64,000 bases of DNA from Paraspadella gotoi (taxonomy: Eukaryota; Chaetognatha): positions 20,342,341 to 20,406,340 of the forward strand of contig CM119266.1 in assembly GCA_051294375.1 (NCBI GenBank), in the 5' to 3' direction. A program made the translations under genes and the position numbers. How positions within the stretch are numbered: the stretch's first letter is position 1; every line of letters starts with the position of its first letter. The notes below the pieces were generated by a model. It was not told where the DNA came from. It saw only the letters and a program-made list of their open reading frames with translations, and did no database searches. Of this stretch, positions 31,964 through 63,288 are shown piece after piece.

Positions 31964-32303
31964 CTGTTTTGTTCTGTTCGCATTCAGTATTATTAGTTAA
32001 GCTATGTATATATAGAATATTTGAGAATCCTCCAAAATATGATATAAATTGTTTTCTTTTTTTTTTCCTTTGCCTGTACTTAGCGTAACTTAACAAACTT
32101 TGTGATAAAGTCTGTACTTTAAGTTTAAAACTATTTAACTATTAAACTTTAAAGTACAGACTTTATCACAAAGTTTGTTAAGTTACGCTAAGTACAGGCA
32201 AAGGAAAAAAATAAAAACAGTGTATATAATATTTTGGAGGATTCTCAAATATTCTATATATATAGCTTAACTCATAATACTGAATGCGAACAGAACAAAA
32301 CAG
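31964..32303. mobile_element. 340-bp near-perfect hairpin (foldback element)
   Basis: The left arm, starting CTGTTTTGTTCTGTTCGC, is repeated in reverse complement, ending GCGAACAGAACAAAACAG. The arms are about 165 bp and roughly 95% alike by eye. The turn lies near 32130-32145 (TTAAACT / AGTTTAA). No coding capacity. It looks like a foldback MITE, or DNA able to extrude as a cruciform. A target duplication is not obvious. Confidence 0.8.
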
Positions 32304-33222
32304 TTATTTCCCTTTTCCCTTGTTGAGAAAGAAGGGGAATAATTGACATTACAAATTTTAAATTCGTTAATAAAACAAGAGAAAAGCTCGGCCGCCCTAG
32401 TTCCTGTTTCTACATGTCAAAGATTGAATGAAATAAAGAGTTTTCTTTTTCAGTGAATTCCATCAAAATTTCCAAGAAATGTTATATAATTTTATAACTA
32501 GAATAAAAAAAGAAAATAAATTTACAATTTAGCAGAATATGTCTTTAAAATTCAGCGAAAGAATAGACGATTTTTTTTCATTTAAACTTGGCTTTTTTCT
32601 TGACTTGAGTCCTGACTCATTCAGTTGAGCACCCACGCAAAAATGTTCTCTCCGAATTCGACCACACATAAAACTCCTTTTCGTCATCGGACAAGTCTGT
32701 ACCTGGGCTCAACCGTCACAACCATTATTTTCTTGTGGCGAAACGAATTTAAGAAGAAGTTTCTTTGATAACTCTTAACTATTTATAAACGAAAAGAAAA
32801 AAATATAATCTTTTTTGCCCAAGGACTTTTCCTTTGCAAAGATTAGTTATCTCCGTAAATTCAATTTGAAGGTTTAAACTTTTGAATTTAATGTATATTG
32901 TTTAGCCGTTTTCTTTTTATAACGTTTTTTTTTTAATCTTTAATCGAATTTAGGTTTGTTGTTTTAAAGAAAAAAATCAGCTGAGAACGAGAGCAACCAA
33001 GGAACGAAAAGAGAGACACACGGCCTTCATTTTCGTCTTACTCGTCGTCGTCTTCGTCGTCGTCTTCGTCGTCGTCTTCGTCATCGTAGTCATGCATGTC
33101 ATCAGATTCGTTCCTGTTTTGTACTTATTAAATCGAGTGCAAAGAGATATTTGGACAGAAAATCATTTTTTTACGTAGTTGGTCAGTGAGGAGAAGTGAG
33201 AGACGCAAAAAGAAGAGTTAGA
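32304..33222. other. Intergenic AT-rich sequence with a (CGTCGT/CTTCGT)n patch
   Basis: A trinucleotide-rich patch lies at about 33042-33087. No gene was recognised. Confidence 0.4.
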
Positions 33223-33223
33223 G

Positions 33224-33248
33224 NNNNNNNNNNNNNNNNNNNNNNNNN
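33224..33248. other. Assembly gap, 25 N
   Basis: Exactly 25 N bases next to a GA tract (about 33259-33330), as at 12960-12984. Confidence 0.97.
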
Positions 33249-33595
33249 AGCAGCAGAAGAGAGAGAGAGAAGAGAGAGAGAGAGAGGAGAGGAGAGGGAG
33301 AGAGGGAGAGAGAGAGAGAGACAAAGAGAGAGACACTGTGTGAGAGACTCCGATCGAACAGGAATACTAAGAATCTGATAATTTATGACTGTCATGTCTT
33401 CCCAGAGAAATTCTCTTCCCAGTTCTCAGTTATCGATCAAATGCAATTTGCGTCTAATGGAATCAAAGAAAAACATTTCAAGGAGATTCAGTCTGTCAGT
33501 CTTTTGGTTGGATTTTTCCAATTTTTATTACTTTTTCAGTCGAGAGAGAGGAGAGAGAGAGAAATGGAGAGAGACTGATGATAGGAGAGCAAGAT

Positions 33596-33630
<35 letters not shown>

Positions 33631-33800
33631 CTCTGCTGCGAAGATCAAAGACAATCGCGGCAACTCAGCCTTGGTTAAAAACATCATAAAAGTAATTGAA
33701 ATAAAAAAAAGTGTGAAATCGAGGCATCCTACTAAAAAGTGTGAAATCGAGTCATCCTAATAATAAGAGTAGTATAAGGGAAATGAGTAGAAGAGCGGGG
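33249..33800. repeat. GA microsatellites and a 27-bp tandem duplication
   Basis: (GA)n tracts lie at about 33259-33330 and 33541-33628. A direct repeat of about 27 bp (AAGTGTGAAATCGAGGCATCC / AAGTGTGAAATCGAGTCATCC, shortened here) lies at about 33709-33762. No gene seen. Confidence 0.6.
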
Positions 33801-35120
33801 TCAACTATTGCAATGCCCGTCTACGAACAAATTGTAATAAATAAATCGATAATCACTGATTACACCTCTTGATGCAATTCACTCTTTTCGCGTGAAATAA
33901 AAAAGAAAATCTTGCGCAAGATTTCTCGAGCGCGTTTCAATCGAGGCAACGTGACAAAAAAAGAAGGACAGACCACGGAGACAAGGATAATTTGTAGGAC
34001 AAGGACGTCCGAATCGAAATTCAGGCGTCATAGTTGTAAAAAGGTTAAAAACAGAACCGGATTTCGAGGTTGAAAACAAAAAAATTCAATTAGAAGAGAG
34101 CTATAATCTTTTAAACGGTTTCAAATTATATGGACGGGAGGCTGTTTGTGCTGGAAGGCTGAAACGTCGTTAATAATGCATTGATTTTGATTTAAACAAC
34201 ATTAAACAAATATATAATATTAACACACATAACGATCTAGAATTACCTTGAAATTATCGAAGAGTAAAAACGGTGCGTTTGGATTCAAAAAGAGCTGCTT
34301 AATTTGATGGGTTCATGTAAAATGTACGCTTTAAACACGTTTTATTTCAGAAGTTAAGAATATTTCATCATGAAGGCAATAAAAAAAATACAGATTACAC
34401 AAGAGAGAGAAAGACGGAGAAAGTCGAGCGAATGTTTTTGTTTTTCCTCCGAAACCAGAAATCATTTGCGATCGAAAACATAATAATGTTTTTTTTCTAC
34501 TAGATTCGTAATGCGCAGATCGACGGTCGTGGAGAGAAGAGAAGCCGGTTAATTCTCCTCGCATCGTCATCGCCGATCAATTTTCCTCTGCGATCGCGAG
34601 GGGAAAACCTGGAGACCACGTCGAGGCGTACGCGAGGCTGTCTCTCGCATATCAGCTGTGGAACGAAAGCGAGCGTCGATCCAGATCCGCGAGAGATTTG
34701 AAGGATAAAAGGTTTTCGAACCGCGAAGTCACGTGAGACTTACGTCACCCAAATCTTTTCTTTTTTTCTGGTTCGAACTAAGAAACGATTCAGATTATGT
34801 GTTTTTTTCTTTTGCTTTGTGAGTTTCGCGAGAAAGAGATAAGGAATTGGCGAGGGTCTCGATCCGAAGATCATCATCTCATGATAATAATTTATACCGA
34901 AATCGCGTCCAAAGATCGAGTACGAAATTCTCGACTGGGAAGAGGAGACAAATCAGGACGTGTCTACTAGTGTCTAGTGTCTACATCCTAATTTAATATA
35001 AATCATGAGTGAAAATGGTTGTTGTTCTTGGACGAAGATTTTTCGTTGTCACTAGTCAAAAACTACGCAGCTGTTTCCATTGTTGTTAATTTCTTATCCA
35101 GAGATAAAAAAGAATTTTCA
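33801..35120. promoter_or_regulatory. Upstream region of the reelin-repeat gene with E-box and CRE-like sites
   Basis: Mostly non-coding. A CpG-rich patch at about 34560-34760 holds an E-box in the palindrome TCACGTGA (34729-34736) and a CRE-like TTACGTCA a few bases on (34740-34747). This is a plausible promoter for the gene starting at about 35440, but the assignment is positional only. A (CT)n tract lies at 35125-35181, between the patch and the gene. Confidence 0.35.
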
Positions 35121-35121
35121 G

Positions 35122-35184
<63 letters not shown>

Positions 35185-35439
35185 CTTTTAAGGAGAAGAT
35201 TAATGAGCGGAAGGCTTTTTCTTTAAAATGTAAGGGACCTATGACCCTGTGACGTGTAGGAGAAAAAATCGGCAACTGTCTGTAGTTTTACTCTCTGTTG
35301 CACAGTTGTTTCATCTTCTTTGAAATCCGACGAATCCGCTGTGAGATTATCTCCACAAAATAGGAATAACAACTCTATCAGCCAATTGTGGGGCGCAAAG
35401 TAACAAATCGACGGTTTTACGAAAGAAAGATAAATAAAG

Positions 35440-44635
<9,196 letters not shown>

Positions 44636-44699
44636 TTCGACAGTGACTATTTGATGAAAAACGATTTAATTATTCAATAACTAAATCCTCAGACCGGAA

Positions 44700-44722
44700 T
44701 TAAAGTTAAGAGAATAAAACAT
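44700..44722 (+). terminator. Possible poly(A) signal of the reelin-repeat gene
   Basis: AATAAA occurs within GAGAATAAAACATTCC about 80 bases after the TAG stop. Confidence 0.5.
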
Positions 44723-45061
44723 TCCAAATAAAAATTATTTTAATTACTGCTTTAATAATAAACTGCCATAAAACATTTTTTTTTTCCTTTAACAGTTTCA
44801 GACTATTCGTCAATATTAGGAAAATAAATTTTTAATCATTTATCCAAAAGAATATTTTCCAAGGACGAGTATACGAATAATATCGAGAAATAAATTCCAT
44901 CAGATCATGATCATGATCATTTTGAATATGGACGTTTTGATAATTAAGCAGGGTCATATTAACTGCCTCCATATTTCGTGCATTCGAACTAGCCAGAAGT
45001 CGAATACGTGTCTCAACTTTGAAGCATCCCGCACGTATGTCATAAAAACGTTTTCTTATTT

Positions 45062-45152
<91 letters not shown>

Positions 45153-45595
45153 TATATCATGCCTCCTCGGCGTGCTATTTCGCTAGGCCTTCAAAACACG
45201 ATATGAAACGATTTTCATTTTTGCTCTCGACCGTCTTAACTCGTAAACAAATCAGGGAAAGAAGAGCCTAGACGACATGAAACTAATACATATAATACAT
45301 AATAGAGCAATAACAGGGCTTTTATGATTATCAAAATCGAACTTATTTTTATCAATCAACTTTTGAGTTCTGAAATTGGATAAACATTTCTTTCGTCGTC
45401 GTCATCATCGTCTTCAGGGTTGTGGATGTCATATGTGGACTTCTTGTGTGTGGGAACGATGAGTGGACGTCGAATAGTAGTTGTCGTCGTCGTCGTCGTC
45501 GTTACGGTTGCCAGGGTCTTCCGAACTCGAATGAAAATTATACTCCACTTTCACCCCTCAGGCAACGCATGCCCAGGCTCGCAAGAGTCTTTTGG

Positions 45596-45675
<80 letters not shown>

Positions 45676-46500
45676 TTTATTTAATTTCAATTTCTAACCC
45701 ACTCAACGAAGACCAAAACAGAGACTTTGAAATCGTTCTTAATTTTCAACATTTGTAATGTTTTTTAACCATTTTAGTTTTTAATAAGTACTGGGTTTGG
45801 CGTTTCGTTGTTTGGTTGAAAATAAATAATTAATTTTTTTTTTAAATATGAAACGACAGTATTACTTTTAGAGATTCATTAACAAATATAGAAGTGTAAT
45901 GCCTTACAAACGAGAAAAACAAATTTAAACCTCTAAATTTATGGCATTATCATATTTAGGTTTCATTCAAATGACGTAAAAGATCTAATATCATAAAAGT
46001 GTCTCTTTGTAGACATACGTCGACAGACGTCTTGCTTGTTCAACATTACTAGATTGATGAAAATAGTGCACTTAAAGAGTCTTCTAGTTAATCTTTACTT
46101 TGACAGATGTAGTACTCACCTTCTAATGTTAGACTCCTTTCACTAGATGACGAGAACTGTTGCTGGAAAACCTTCCGAAAAGACAAAGTAAAAACTTGAC
46201 GTCCTTTATCGAAGTTCAAAAATTTCGTAGAGAAGATACAAAGAAGGGAAAAAAGAATCCAGATGATCCTTTATCTAATAGGGGAAAAAAGCAGCAGATG
46301 GTTGAACCTTTGCGAAAGAAATCTCTTTTTTCTCGGGACTAGGGTAGCTCGGAGAAATCGCTGCTGAGGCTGGTAACGCCTGCCGCGGCTGTCGCTGCCG
46401 CTCTCTGCCTCCTTTCTCTTCCTTCTTATTCTCGTTCCTGCTGCCCCAGCTGATGGATCGCAACGAAGAGCGCAGAGAGTTGACAAATCTGGTCCATCCG
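44723..46500. other. Intergenic with two (CT)n tracts
   Basis: (CT)n lies at about 45065-45149 and 45600-45672. A GC-rich patch at about 46340-46490 has open frames on both strands (for example an Arg/Glu/Ser-rich frame on the minus strand) but no recognisable domain, so it is not called as a gene. Confidence 0.45.
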
Positions 46501-46507
46501 TTATTTT

Positions 46508-46735
46508 TATAAAATTGGTACAACCAATATAAAAATTATCCATTCTTTCAATAAATAAGTTATCTTGCCCCTGACTTTGAACAGGCTTTGGTGGTTTAAG
46601 GCCTCCATCACTCTTACAAGATAATGACAATCAAGACTCTGTCACAGTCTCATTTATTCACTCCTACAGTACATGGCTTCCTTATCAATAAAGTGGTGTT
46701 TCAAAGAATGTTTCAATTGTATGAAAAGACTACTC
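46508..46735 (+). repeat. GGTACAACCAAT dispersed repeat, near full-length copy
   Basis: Head AAAATTGGTACAACCAAT through the tail GAATGTTTCAATTGTATG; it differs from the 29958 copy by a short internal deletion. Confidence 0.8.
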
Positions 46736-46805
46736 CCTTAAGTAATAAATCAGGGAATACTATATTGTACTCCGCCCAGCATCAAAATACAAGGAGATGA
46801 ATTTT

Positions 46806-46880
46806 ATAAAATTAGTACAACCAATATAAAAATTATCCATTCATTTAATAAATAGGGTAGCTTGCCCCTGACTTTATTTT
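46806..46880 (+). repeat. GGTACAACCAAT dispersed repeat, 5' fragment
   Basis: Head and AAATTATCCATTCATTTAAT block only. It breaks off at CCCTGACTTTA, where another copy begins. Confidence 0.75.
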
Positions 46881-46881
46881 A

Positions 46882-47035
46882 GTATGAAATTGGTACAGCC
46901 AATATAAATGGGTTTTTTCCATTCTTTTAATAAATAAGCTATAAATTTGGCCCCTGATTTTTGCAGGCTATGGTAGGCTAAGGCTTTCATCCCTCTAAAA
47001 AATATAGTATGACCCTGCAAGCTTAAAGCTTTAAT
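46882..47035 (+). repeat. GGTACAACCAAT dispersed repeat, truncated copy
   Basis: Begins TATGAAATTGGTACAGCCAAT. The body is diverged (TTGCAGGCTATGGTAGG) and the tail is lost. Confidence 0.7.
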
Positions 47036-47560
47036 AAAGTTGTATAATATTTTTAAAAATATTTTAATAAAATAAAAGGTTTAATCCTTCAAAAATAATC
47101 TGTAAAAACGATTTCTTATATTAAATAGTATATATAATTAATAACTTAAACAGTTAACTTATTTAGAATCTTATTTTCTATTTATATCAAAACTTTAAAA
47201 TACAAAACTTTACCTTTTACACTATACTATATAATTTGACTTAAAGATATATATAGAAAATTTTCACAAAAAATTTGTAATTAAAACAAATAATTTTGAT
47301 AATATTATAATAATTACACCATTTTCTATTCAATTTTACATAATGGATTTTCGGCCCTGCAGTGGCTGGCTGAAGAATCCTGCATGGTAATCTGGAAACA
47401 GCTGAATAGAGAGGAGTGTTCTCATTGGTCCGCAAATTCGAGATAGTCGTAACCGTGCTTCTGGGTTGGTCAATGTATTTTTATGCACTGCATTACCCAT
47501 ATGATTATGATAATACAACGTCACGAATATAAAGACTGTCTTGGTAATAAAGCTGGTATC
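47036..47560. other. AT-rich intergenic sequence
   Basis: No gene or further repeat was recognised. Confidence 0.4.
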
Positions 47561-47567
47561 TCTATTA

Positions 47568-47710
47568 TATGAAATTGGTACAACCAATATAAAAATTATC
47601 CATTCATTTAATAAATAAGCTATCTTGCCACTGATTTTGGAAAGGCTTTTGTCGTTTAAGGCCTCCTTCACTCTTACAAGATAATGACAAGCTTTCAATC
47701 AAGACTCTCT
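47568..47710 (+). repeat. GGTACAACCAAT dispersed repeat copy
   Basis: Head TATGAAATTGGTACAACCAA through CAATCAAGACTCTCTC, lacking the distal third. Confidence 0.8.
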
Positions 47711-47727
47711 CTAGCTTTTTGTCTGTA

Positions 47728-47782
47728 TAAATGACTGTATGACTGTATGACTGTATGACTGTATGACTGTATGACTGTATAA
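47728..47782. repeat. (ATGACTGT)n octamer tandem repeat
   Basis: About six perfect copies of an 8-bp unit directly after a dispersed repeat copy. Confidence 0.9.
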
Positions 47783-48211
47783 ATGATTTATGCTTGATAA
47801 TACAAAACAGCAATTCTTTTTGTTACTTAGATTTAGACGTACACTCTTAATCTTATGCAAAACGATTTTGAGTTTTATCTATTGTTTCAGTTCGTTCGAA
47901 ACATAATAAACAAGATGTCGCAGTCGTTTTAGAGGTCAAAACAAATGATAATCCCATAAAAATAATTAATAATATTTGATAGCCTTTGCTTTGATATAGT
48001 ATTTGATAATATTTCCGGCGGTTCTGTATTATAAAAAGAAAATGAAAAAAAAGAAAACGAAAAAAGTTCATTTCTTTAATGAAAAGAAAAATTAGGAAGA
48101 TTGGTTTTTTTTTCGGATAAGGCGGAACGATTCCTTTAATTTTTTAAAAACAGTATTTTTAAAAATATAAAATTATATGAAATTGGGACAATCAATGTAT
48201 ATTTTAACAAT

Positions 48212-48363
48212 TACAGGGAAGTCCAGCTCTTTTGGGACTAAGTTTAAAAATTCGTTTGGATGGTACACAAATATATTGCCTTTTTTCTTATACCATAAAC
48301 CGTTTTCGAGCTGTAAGCGGTAAGCTCTTGAAGTTAGTCCCACCAGACCTGGACCTCCCTGTA
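48212..48363. mobile_element. Small MITE with TA flanks (mariner-like)
   Basis: Ends TACAGGGAAGTCCAG and CTGGACCTCCCTGTA are imperfect inverted repeats bordered by TA on both sides. A second inner pair is GGGACTAA / TTAGTCCC. About 150 bp, no coding capacity. A TA target is typical of Tc1/mariner elements. Confidence 0.7.
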
Positions 48364-48409
48364 TTTATATTTGTTATAATATTTTTTTCATTTTTTTAAA
48401 ACTTACTCC

Positions 48410-48480
48410 AAACCTTAACTTACCATTAACCGTAATTTATCATCAACCCTTACTTACCCTTAATCTTAACTTACCAAAAT
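48410..48480. repeat. Short degenerate CTTAACTTACC array
   Basis: Units such as CCTTAACTTACC resemble the interiors of the two telomere-like MITEs, but their terminal repeats are not found here. Confidence 0.4.
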
Positions 48481-48880
48481 ATAAATATAACAAATTAAAG
48501 TATTACAATATCAATATCCTATTCCTACTTCCTTCGTTAAAAGCATCCTTTACCTTCTTGCTGATTCACACAAGTAAACGCGTTGTGGCGTCTAATCCAC
48601 CTGTCGTGACAGACTGCAGCCCGATTAAAAGTTCGGGACCTTGTGCGCAACGGACAATTGATTGCTCGCGGCTACCTCTTCCACAACACATACTTTCTTC
48701 TTGACATATTCAATTTATCAGAATATTTTTTAGTTGAGACACTTGGGGGTCGGTCTGACGGTCGGTATGTCTCTCCGTCAGTCTGTTCCACTTACGTTGC
48801 TCTTTTGTTATTTTTGCTGAGAATCTCGAATCTAAGCGACTACTAGCACTAACTTTTTTAAAGAAATCGTATAAAGAATT

Positions 48881-49206
48881 AAAGATAAGCAGCGATTTAA
48901 TAAGTTCGAGAGAATGAAATAAAAAGCAATTGTGAGAAAACTATATGGAACTTTTAAAACCAATATGAACAAGAACGGTAATTCAAAAGTGTGACTTTAA
49001 AGACATTTATCCCAATTCAGCTTGAGTTGAATGCTTATTGTAGTTACTGGATCATTTGGATATACACATTTGGAGGCAGTCACACTTTTGAATTACCGTT
49101 CTTGTTCATATTGATTTTAAAATTTCCATATAGTTTTCTCACAATTATTTTTTATTTCATTCTCTTGAACTTATTAAATCGCTGCTTATCTCGTTGCTTA
49201 TCTTTA
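48881..49206. mobile_element. Foldback element, about 115-128-bp arms
   Basis: The left arm 48881-48995 (with GATAAGCAGCGATTTAATAA, ATTGTGAGAAAACTATATGG, ACGGTAATTCAAAAGTGTGA) is repeated in inverted form at about 49079-49206 with a few changes. The loop is about 83 bp. No coding capacity. Confidence 0.75.
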
Positions 49207-49489
49207 TCGTTCAATTTCTGAGAATTATTTAAGAACCAATGAGCAACGAGTTGAAGTTCGAACCGGTTATAACTAGTACTACTAGTAGCTCGAAGCAGTT
49301 GGTTAACTCTCAGTCCAAGGCTGTGGAATACCTTCCGAATATTTTTAAGTTTTTTAAAATTAAAGATTTTAAACTTCATTTCGTAAGTCGCTGCCTGTTT
49401 TGTTTTGTTTTTTCCGTCATTTTTTGATAAAATTACAAATATTTTACAGGTTATACATTATTCGATTCAAAGTTGAAGAACCGGTTGAT

Positions 49490-50455
49490 ATGGGTAACAG
49501 CAATTGCGTTGCAGGAGGTGGGGCGCCTAATCGTTGTGACTTTGTCATTATAAACAGTACAGACTTTCCGCTCGCCCTCGATCAAAATGAAGACTGTGGA
49601 CTTGTTTGCGAACATAAGGTGGAATTTTTTGGGGGCATTGACATTGATATGGCGCTCAAGTTTCTCCTAATACATTCATGCGGTATATATGTAATGTATT
49701 ATTTTGTTAGGGATTCCAACTCACGAGTGGAAAGATCCTTTACGGTTTTGAACCACCAGAAATCATCGCCCCTCAGTGTGAGTCTCTCTAACTAAATAGA
49801 CTAATAAACCATCTGAATAATGTATTTTAAACCGAGTATTTTGGTCTTTTAATAACTTAACAATTTAGTCATTTGAAGATGCAGTAATTATTGTAATGAG
49901 ATAATGACAGAACCGTTGAATAATAAGCAGTCCCTGAGCTTCGGATCAGGCTGTAACACCGTGTTACAGGCGGATTAAGCAGCCCCGTCCCTCGTAACTG
50001 CTCGGCGAATGTCTTGCCTCCGGCACCAATGGCCGCTGATGAACGGTTGGTGGATTTTAGTCCACCATACATTTAATCTTTTTTGTATCTGCATTTTTTC
50101 TTTGAAAGCAGCGATGGGACGATTTTCAGCGAGTGGTCGAGAAGGATCACTCATCGCTCCAGAAGGAAAAGCATTTTATCGGAACGTGCCTTTCAATCTT
50201 AACTTGCTCATCTGCTGGAAGCACGCAGGATTGTCTACGGTCAATCACCACAGGTTTATTCTTTTGGCACTTTGATTTTTTTCTCTTTTTATTCTTAACA
50301 TTTCTTTGTTCTTCAGCTTTACGGCCATCATCAGCGGAAAACCTAGCCACAAAGCCGCGGCAGCATTGTCTTGTTCACCATTGCCGTGGAGCGAGCTCTT
50401 GATCGCCGAATGTGATCCGGAAAATTGGTGCCTCACTGTCAAACACAAAATTTAA
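49490..50455 (+). CDS. Small 4-exon protein of unrecognised family
   Basis: Exons 49490-49618, 49711-49777, 50109-50253 and 50317-50455 (TAA) join with consistent phases (0, 1, 2) to about 159 aa. The start is MGNSNCVAGGG, with Gly at position 2 and Cys at 6, so N-terminal lipidation is possible; no signal peptide is seen. The chain looks beta-rich and soluble. It has FVIINSTDFPLAL, then paired Cys (EDCGLVCEHKG), IAPQSAMGRFSASGREGSL, APEGKAFYRN, and a Trp/Cys strand (LLICWKHAG). It ends in a Cys-containing ENWCLTVKHKI tail. The layout is loosely like small beta-sandwich proteins of the aegerolysin type, but I do not recognise a signature and assign no function. The open frame extends upstream of the ATG by 30 codons, but that part crosses a TTTTACAG acceptor, so the first exon probably begins at about 49450. 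Confidence 0.65.
49951..49969. repeat. Perfect short palindrome in an intron
   Basis: CTGTAACAC-C-GTGTTACAG, 9-bp arms with a single-base centre, in the intron between exons 2 and 3 of the small 4-exon gene. A second hairpin, GGTGGA...TCCACC, is about 85 bp further on. Confidence 0.7.
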
Positions 50456-52394
50456 CAGATCCTACCTACCACTCAGTTGGCTGTCTATCGCTGTCTATTG
50501 TAATAGAAGTAGAGTGTCGTTTACTCGTCCTTATCAAATAATTAACTAATCCAATTTCGGTTTTTATTTTCAGTTTACTCAATATGATATTATGCCAAAA
50601 TCCAAATCCAACTGAAAATCCAGTTATTTGTTTTGTAACTAACTTTGTTTGAATAAAAACACACACGTAAACAATGAATTTAATGATCAGATATTACAAG
50701 AGCTATAATACATGATTCCACAGTATTAACCGGTATAAACTAGCTTCTCATATGAGCCATGTTTATTTACAAGTTACTCTTATCAGTTTTAAAAGGAATA
50801 TGATCTCTAAGGATATCCTCATGAGATCACAATAAACTCGAAATTTTACAAAAGCTTCCACTTTTGAAATGGATTGAAGAAAGATATGTTTAGCACAAAT
50901 CAGACGCGGTCGAAAATTGTAAGTCTTGCATTTAGTATAATCAAAGATTTATACCATTTAAATGATTTATGGAGAATTATAAAGTCACCCGTCACCGAAA
51001 AACCTCTTTGGTATTTTTCATCACAACTTTATACTTGAAGGTTGAATAAATTTTGAGATGAAACAAAAATAATGATATTTTAAAAGGAAACCTGGTCAAT
51101 GAAGCCGGGCCTGCGGCTTCTGCTTTTACGGTTTTTCATTTCACAGAAATCTAAAGAATTACATAATTGTAAAAAAAATTCGGGCGAATCTCTTTGCAAA
51201 CCGAATATTAGAAACTACCTGTGTTCTGAGATGAGAGGATCAAGAATGTTTGGTGGAATGATAACACATGGCCGACATGGGATTATAAAGGATATTCGGT
51301 TTTAATGGTGACACATAAAATAGATAATAGAACGACGATTCTCGAGTCAATGGGTATGAGATAATTATTATTCCTTTTTCCCCCCGACATGAGGTGAAAC
51401 ATTGTCTACAGCCTCATTGACTTCGAGAATGTTAGCGAATAGCAAGGGGACTGTACAGAAAATAAAGAATACGTCTTTGGTTTTTCAAAATCGATTATCG
51501 GTCAAAGGTTTATTATCAAGATCAAGGAAAGACCTTGCGGTCAAAAAAAACTTTTTTTTCACTTTTTATCGCTTTGAAGAAAACAGACCGAATCTTTTGA
51601 ATAAACAAATGGAGCTTGCGCCGAAGCAACATCATATTTGCAAAAATAAATCCGTGATTATTCTTCTTTTAATCACAAATAATAAAAGTAAAATTCAAAA
51701 CGCTTTTGACAAATGATTCTTTATTTCGTTCGAGATAATCTTAAAAAAATTTTCAAATCAGGGCCGAGGGAAGACGGGTGAGAGATCAAACATGGAAAAT
51801 CTGGAAGGCGTAGATGATTTTAATGGATCAGTTTACTCAAAAGCAAAATTTGAAACGAAAGCGACATGCAAACCGAAATATCTCATTAGTAGGGCTTCAG
51901 TTACAAAATGGTAAAAACGAAAGAAAAATCTCCCGAGTACAATTAAAATACGTTTTACTTCGCCTTCGACTAATCTGTGATTTCTATTTTGTAGCAAATA
52001 AAATTATTAATTAATCATTTCGATCTTATCTGACCGCGTAAGTGTAACGTGGGGAGGCATATATATATATAAATGATTCCTGCTGACTGAGGACCAAGAT
52101 ACACACAATTAACGCAACCCAATTTCAGACAGAGAACGAGGAAAAAAATAATTTTTTAGCGAAGGAATTATCGACCGTCTTGAACGAACTTAGCAAATAA
52201 GATCGGTTTCGAAATCCTTTTTGGGTTTTTTTTTTAAGTTTTTTTAAAAAATATGTATCCGCGAGAGACGAAAGTCGTGAAATGAATTGAGAAAAGCGAA
52301 AAAAACCATTTACGAGACCCGACCAAAAAAAAAATGGGTACAGTAGTCTACGGTTCTCGTTTCTCCCCCTTTCATCTCCAACGTCTCTCGAGGC
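50456..52394. other. Intergenic, 3' ends of two convergent genes
   Basis: An AATAAA at about 50652 probably ends the 4-exon gene. The rest is AT-rich with no recognisable gene. The 3' UTR of the minus-strand cadherin should lie near the right side of this stretch. Confidence 0.4.
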
Positions 52395-53006
52395 TCATAT
52401 GTTGGTGTGATGTCTCTGTCTGACGTGATTTTGTCCCGGTTTTTGCGACTCGACAACGGCGACGTCCCGCGACGAAGTTTGGATGAGCGACGTCGTCGGC
52501 GAACGAAGCGGCGGAGGGGGATGGGAAACCACGACCGTCGGGCCGCCGAAAGAGAGGGAAGAAGTAGAGGCCATGGGGAGTGGGCTGGGAGAGGGATAGG
52601 CTGCGCCGACGTAAGGGTGGGCGTGGCCAGAAGGGTAAGCGACGCCAGGGAGCTGAGCGGGATGGCGATGATGATGGGGATGATAGTGAATGGCAGGCAC
52701 GAGGCCCGGAGGCGGACTCGCGACCGAAGACACGAGGCCGATGTGCGGACCGCCCAGCGAGGTGACGCGGACACCTCCGAAGTCGTCGACGCCGCGGCCG
52801 CCGCCGCCGAGACCCGCCATCCGCTCCGACGCGTTCCCCAACGGTGAGACGCCGCCGCCGATTTCCACCATCGCCAGACTAGTGGCCACCAGACCTTTAC
52901 CCGGGGTAAGGCGAAGGTGAGGAACGCTGGCGAGTCGCTGTTGTTGTTGTTGATTTAGTTGTTGCTGGTCAAATGGGTGCTGTTGATGATGAAGTTGCTT
53001 GTGTAT
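52395..53006 (-). CDS. In-frame open extension after the cadherin TAG stop (possible readthrough tail)
   Basis: Immediately after the cadherin TAG the same frame stays open for 203 codons to a stop at 52395. The translation is Gln/His-rich (QQQLNQQQQQRL), then TPGKGLVATSLAMVEIGGG. It then becomes Gly/Val/Pro/His-rich with repeats such as YHPHHHRHPAQ and YPSGHAHPYVG. It has the look of a disordered cytoplasmic tail. It could be made by stop-codon readthrough, be joined by RNA editing or an assembly error at the TAG, or be untranslated 3' UTR that is open by chance, since the opposite strand is also open over 146 codons in this GC-rich stretch. Confidence 0.35.
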   Translation of the reverse strand: MHKQLHHQQHPFDQQQLNQQQQQRLASVPHLRLTPGKGLVATSLAMVEIGGGVSPLGNASERMAGLGGGGRGVDDFGGVRVTSLGGPHIGLVSSVASPPPGLVPAIHYHPHHHRHPAQLPGVAYPSGHAHPYVGAAYPSPSPLPMASTSSLSFGGPTVVVSHPPPPLRSPTTSLIQTSSRDVAVVESQKPGQNHVRQRHHTNI

Positions 53007-63175
<10,169 letters not shown>

Positions 63176-63288
63176 CTAATATAAAAAAATGAATAAAATA
63201 TGTAAAAAGATTTAATATACAAACTCGAACGACTTACAGAAACAGGACGCGCTACGAACCCATAATAGGCGCTCAGTGAGGAAATATG

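Noticed and set aside
47728-47782. CRISPR-like regular repeat
   Set aside because: An 8-bp perfect tandem repeat without spacers in a eukaryotic genome; it is a microsatellite.
52407-52847. Plus-strand Arg-rich frame of 146 codons
   Set aside because: It lies opposite the cadherin extension and reflects GC-rich composition; codon pattern and context favour the minus strand, though even that tail is uncertain.
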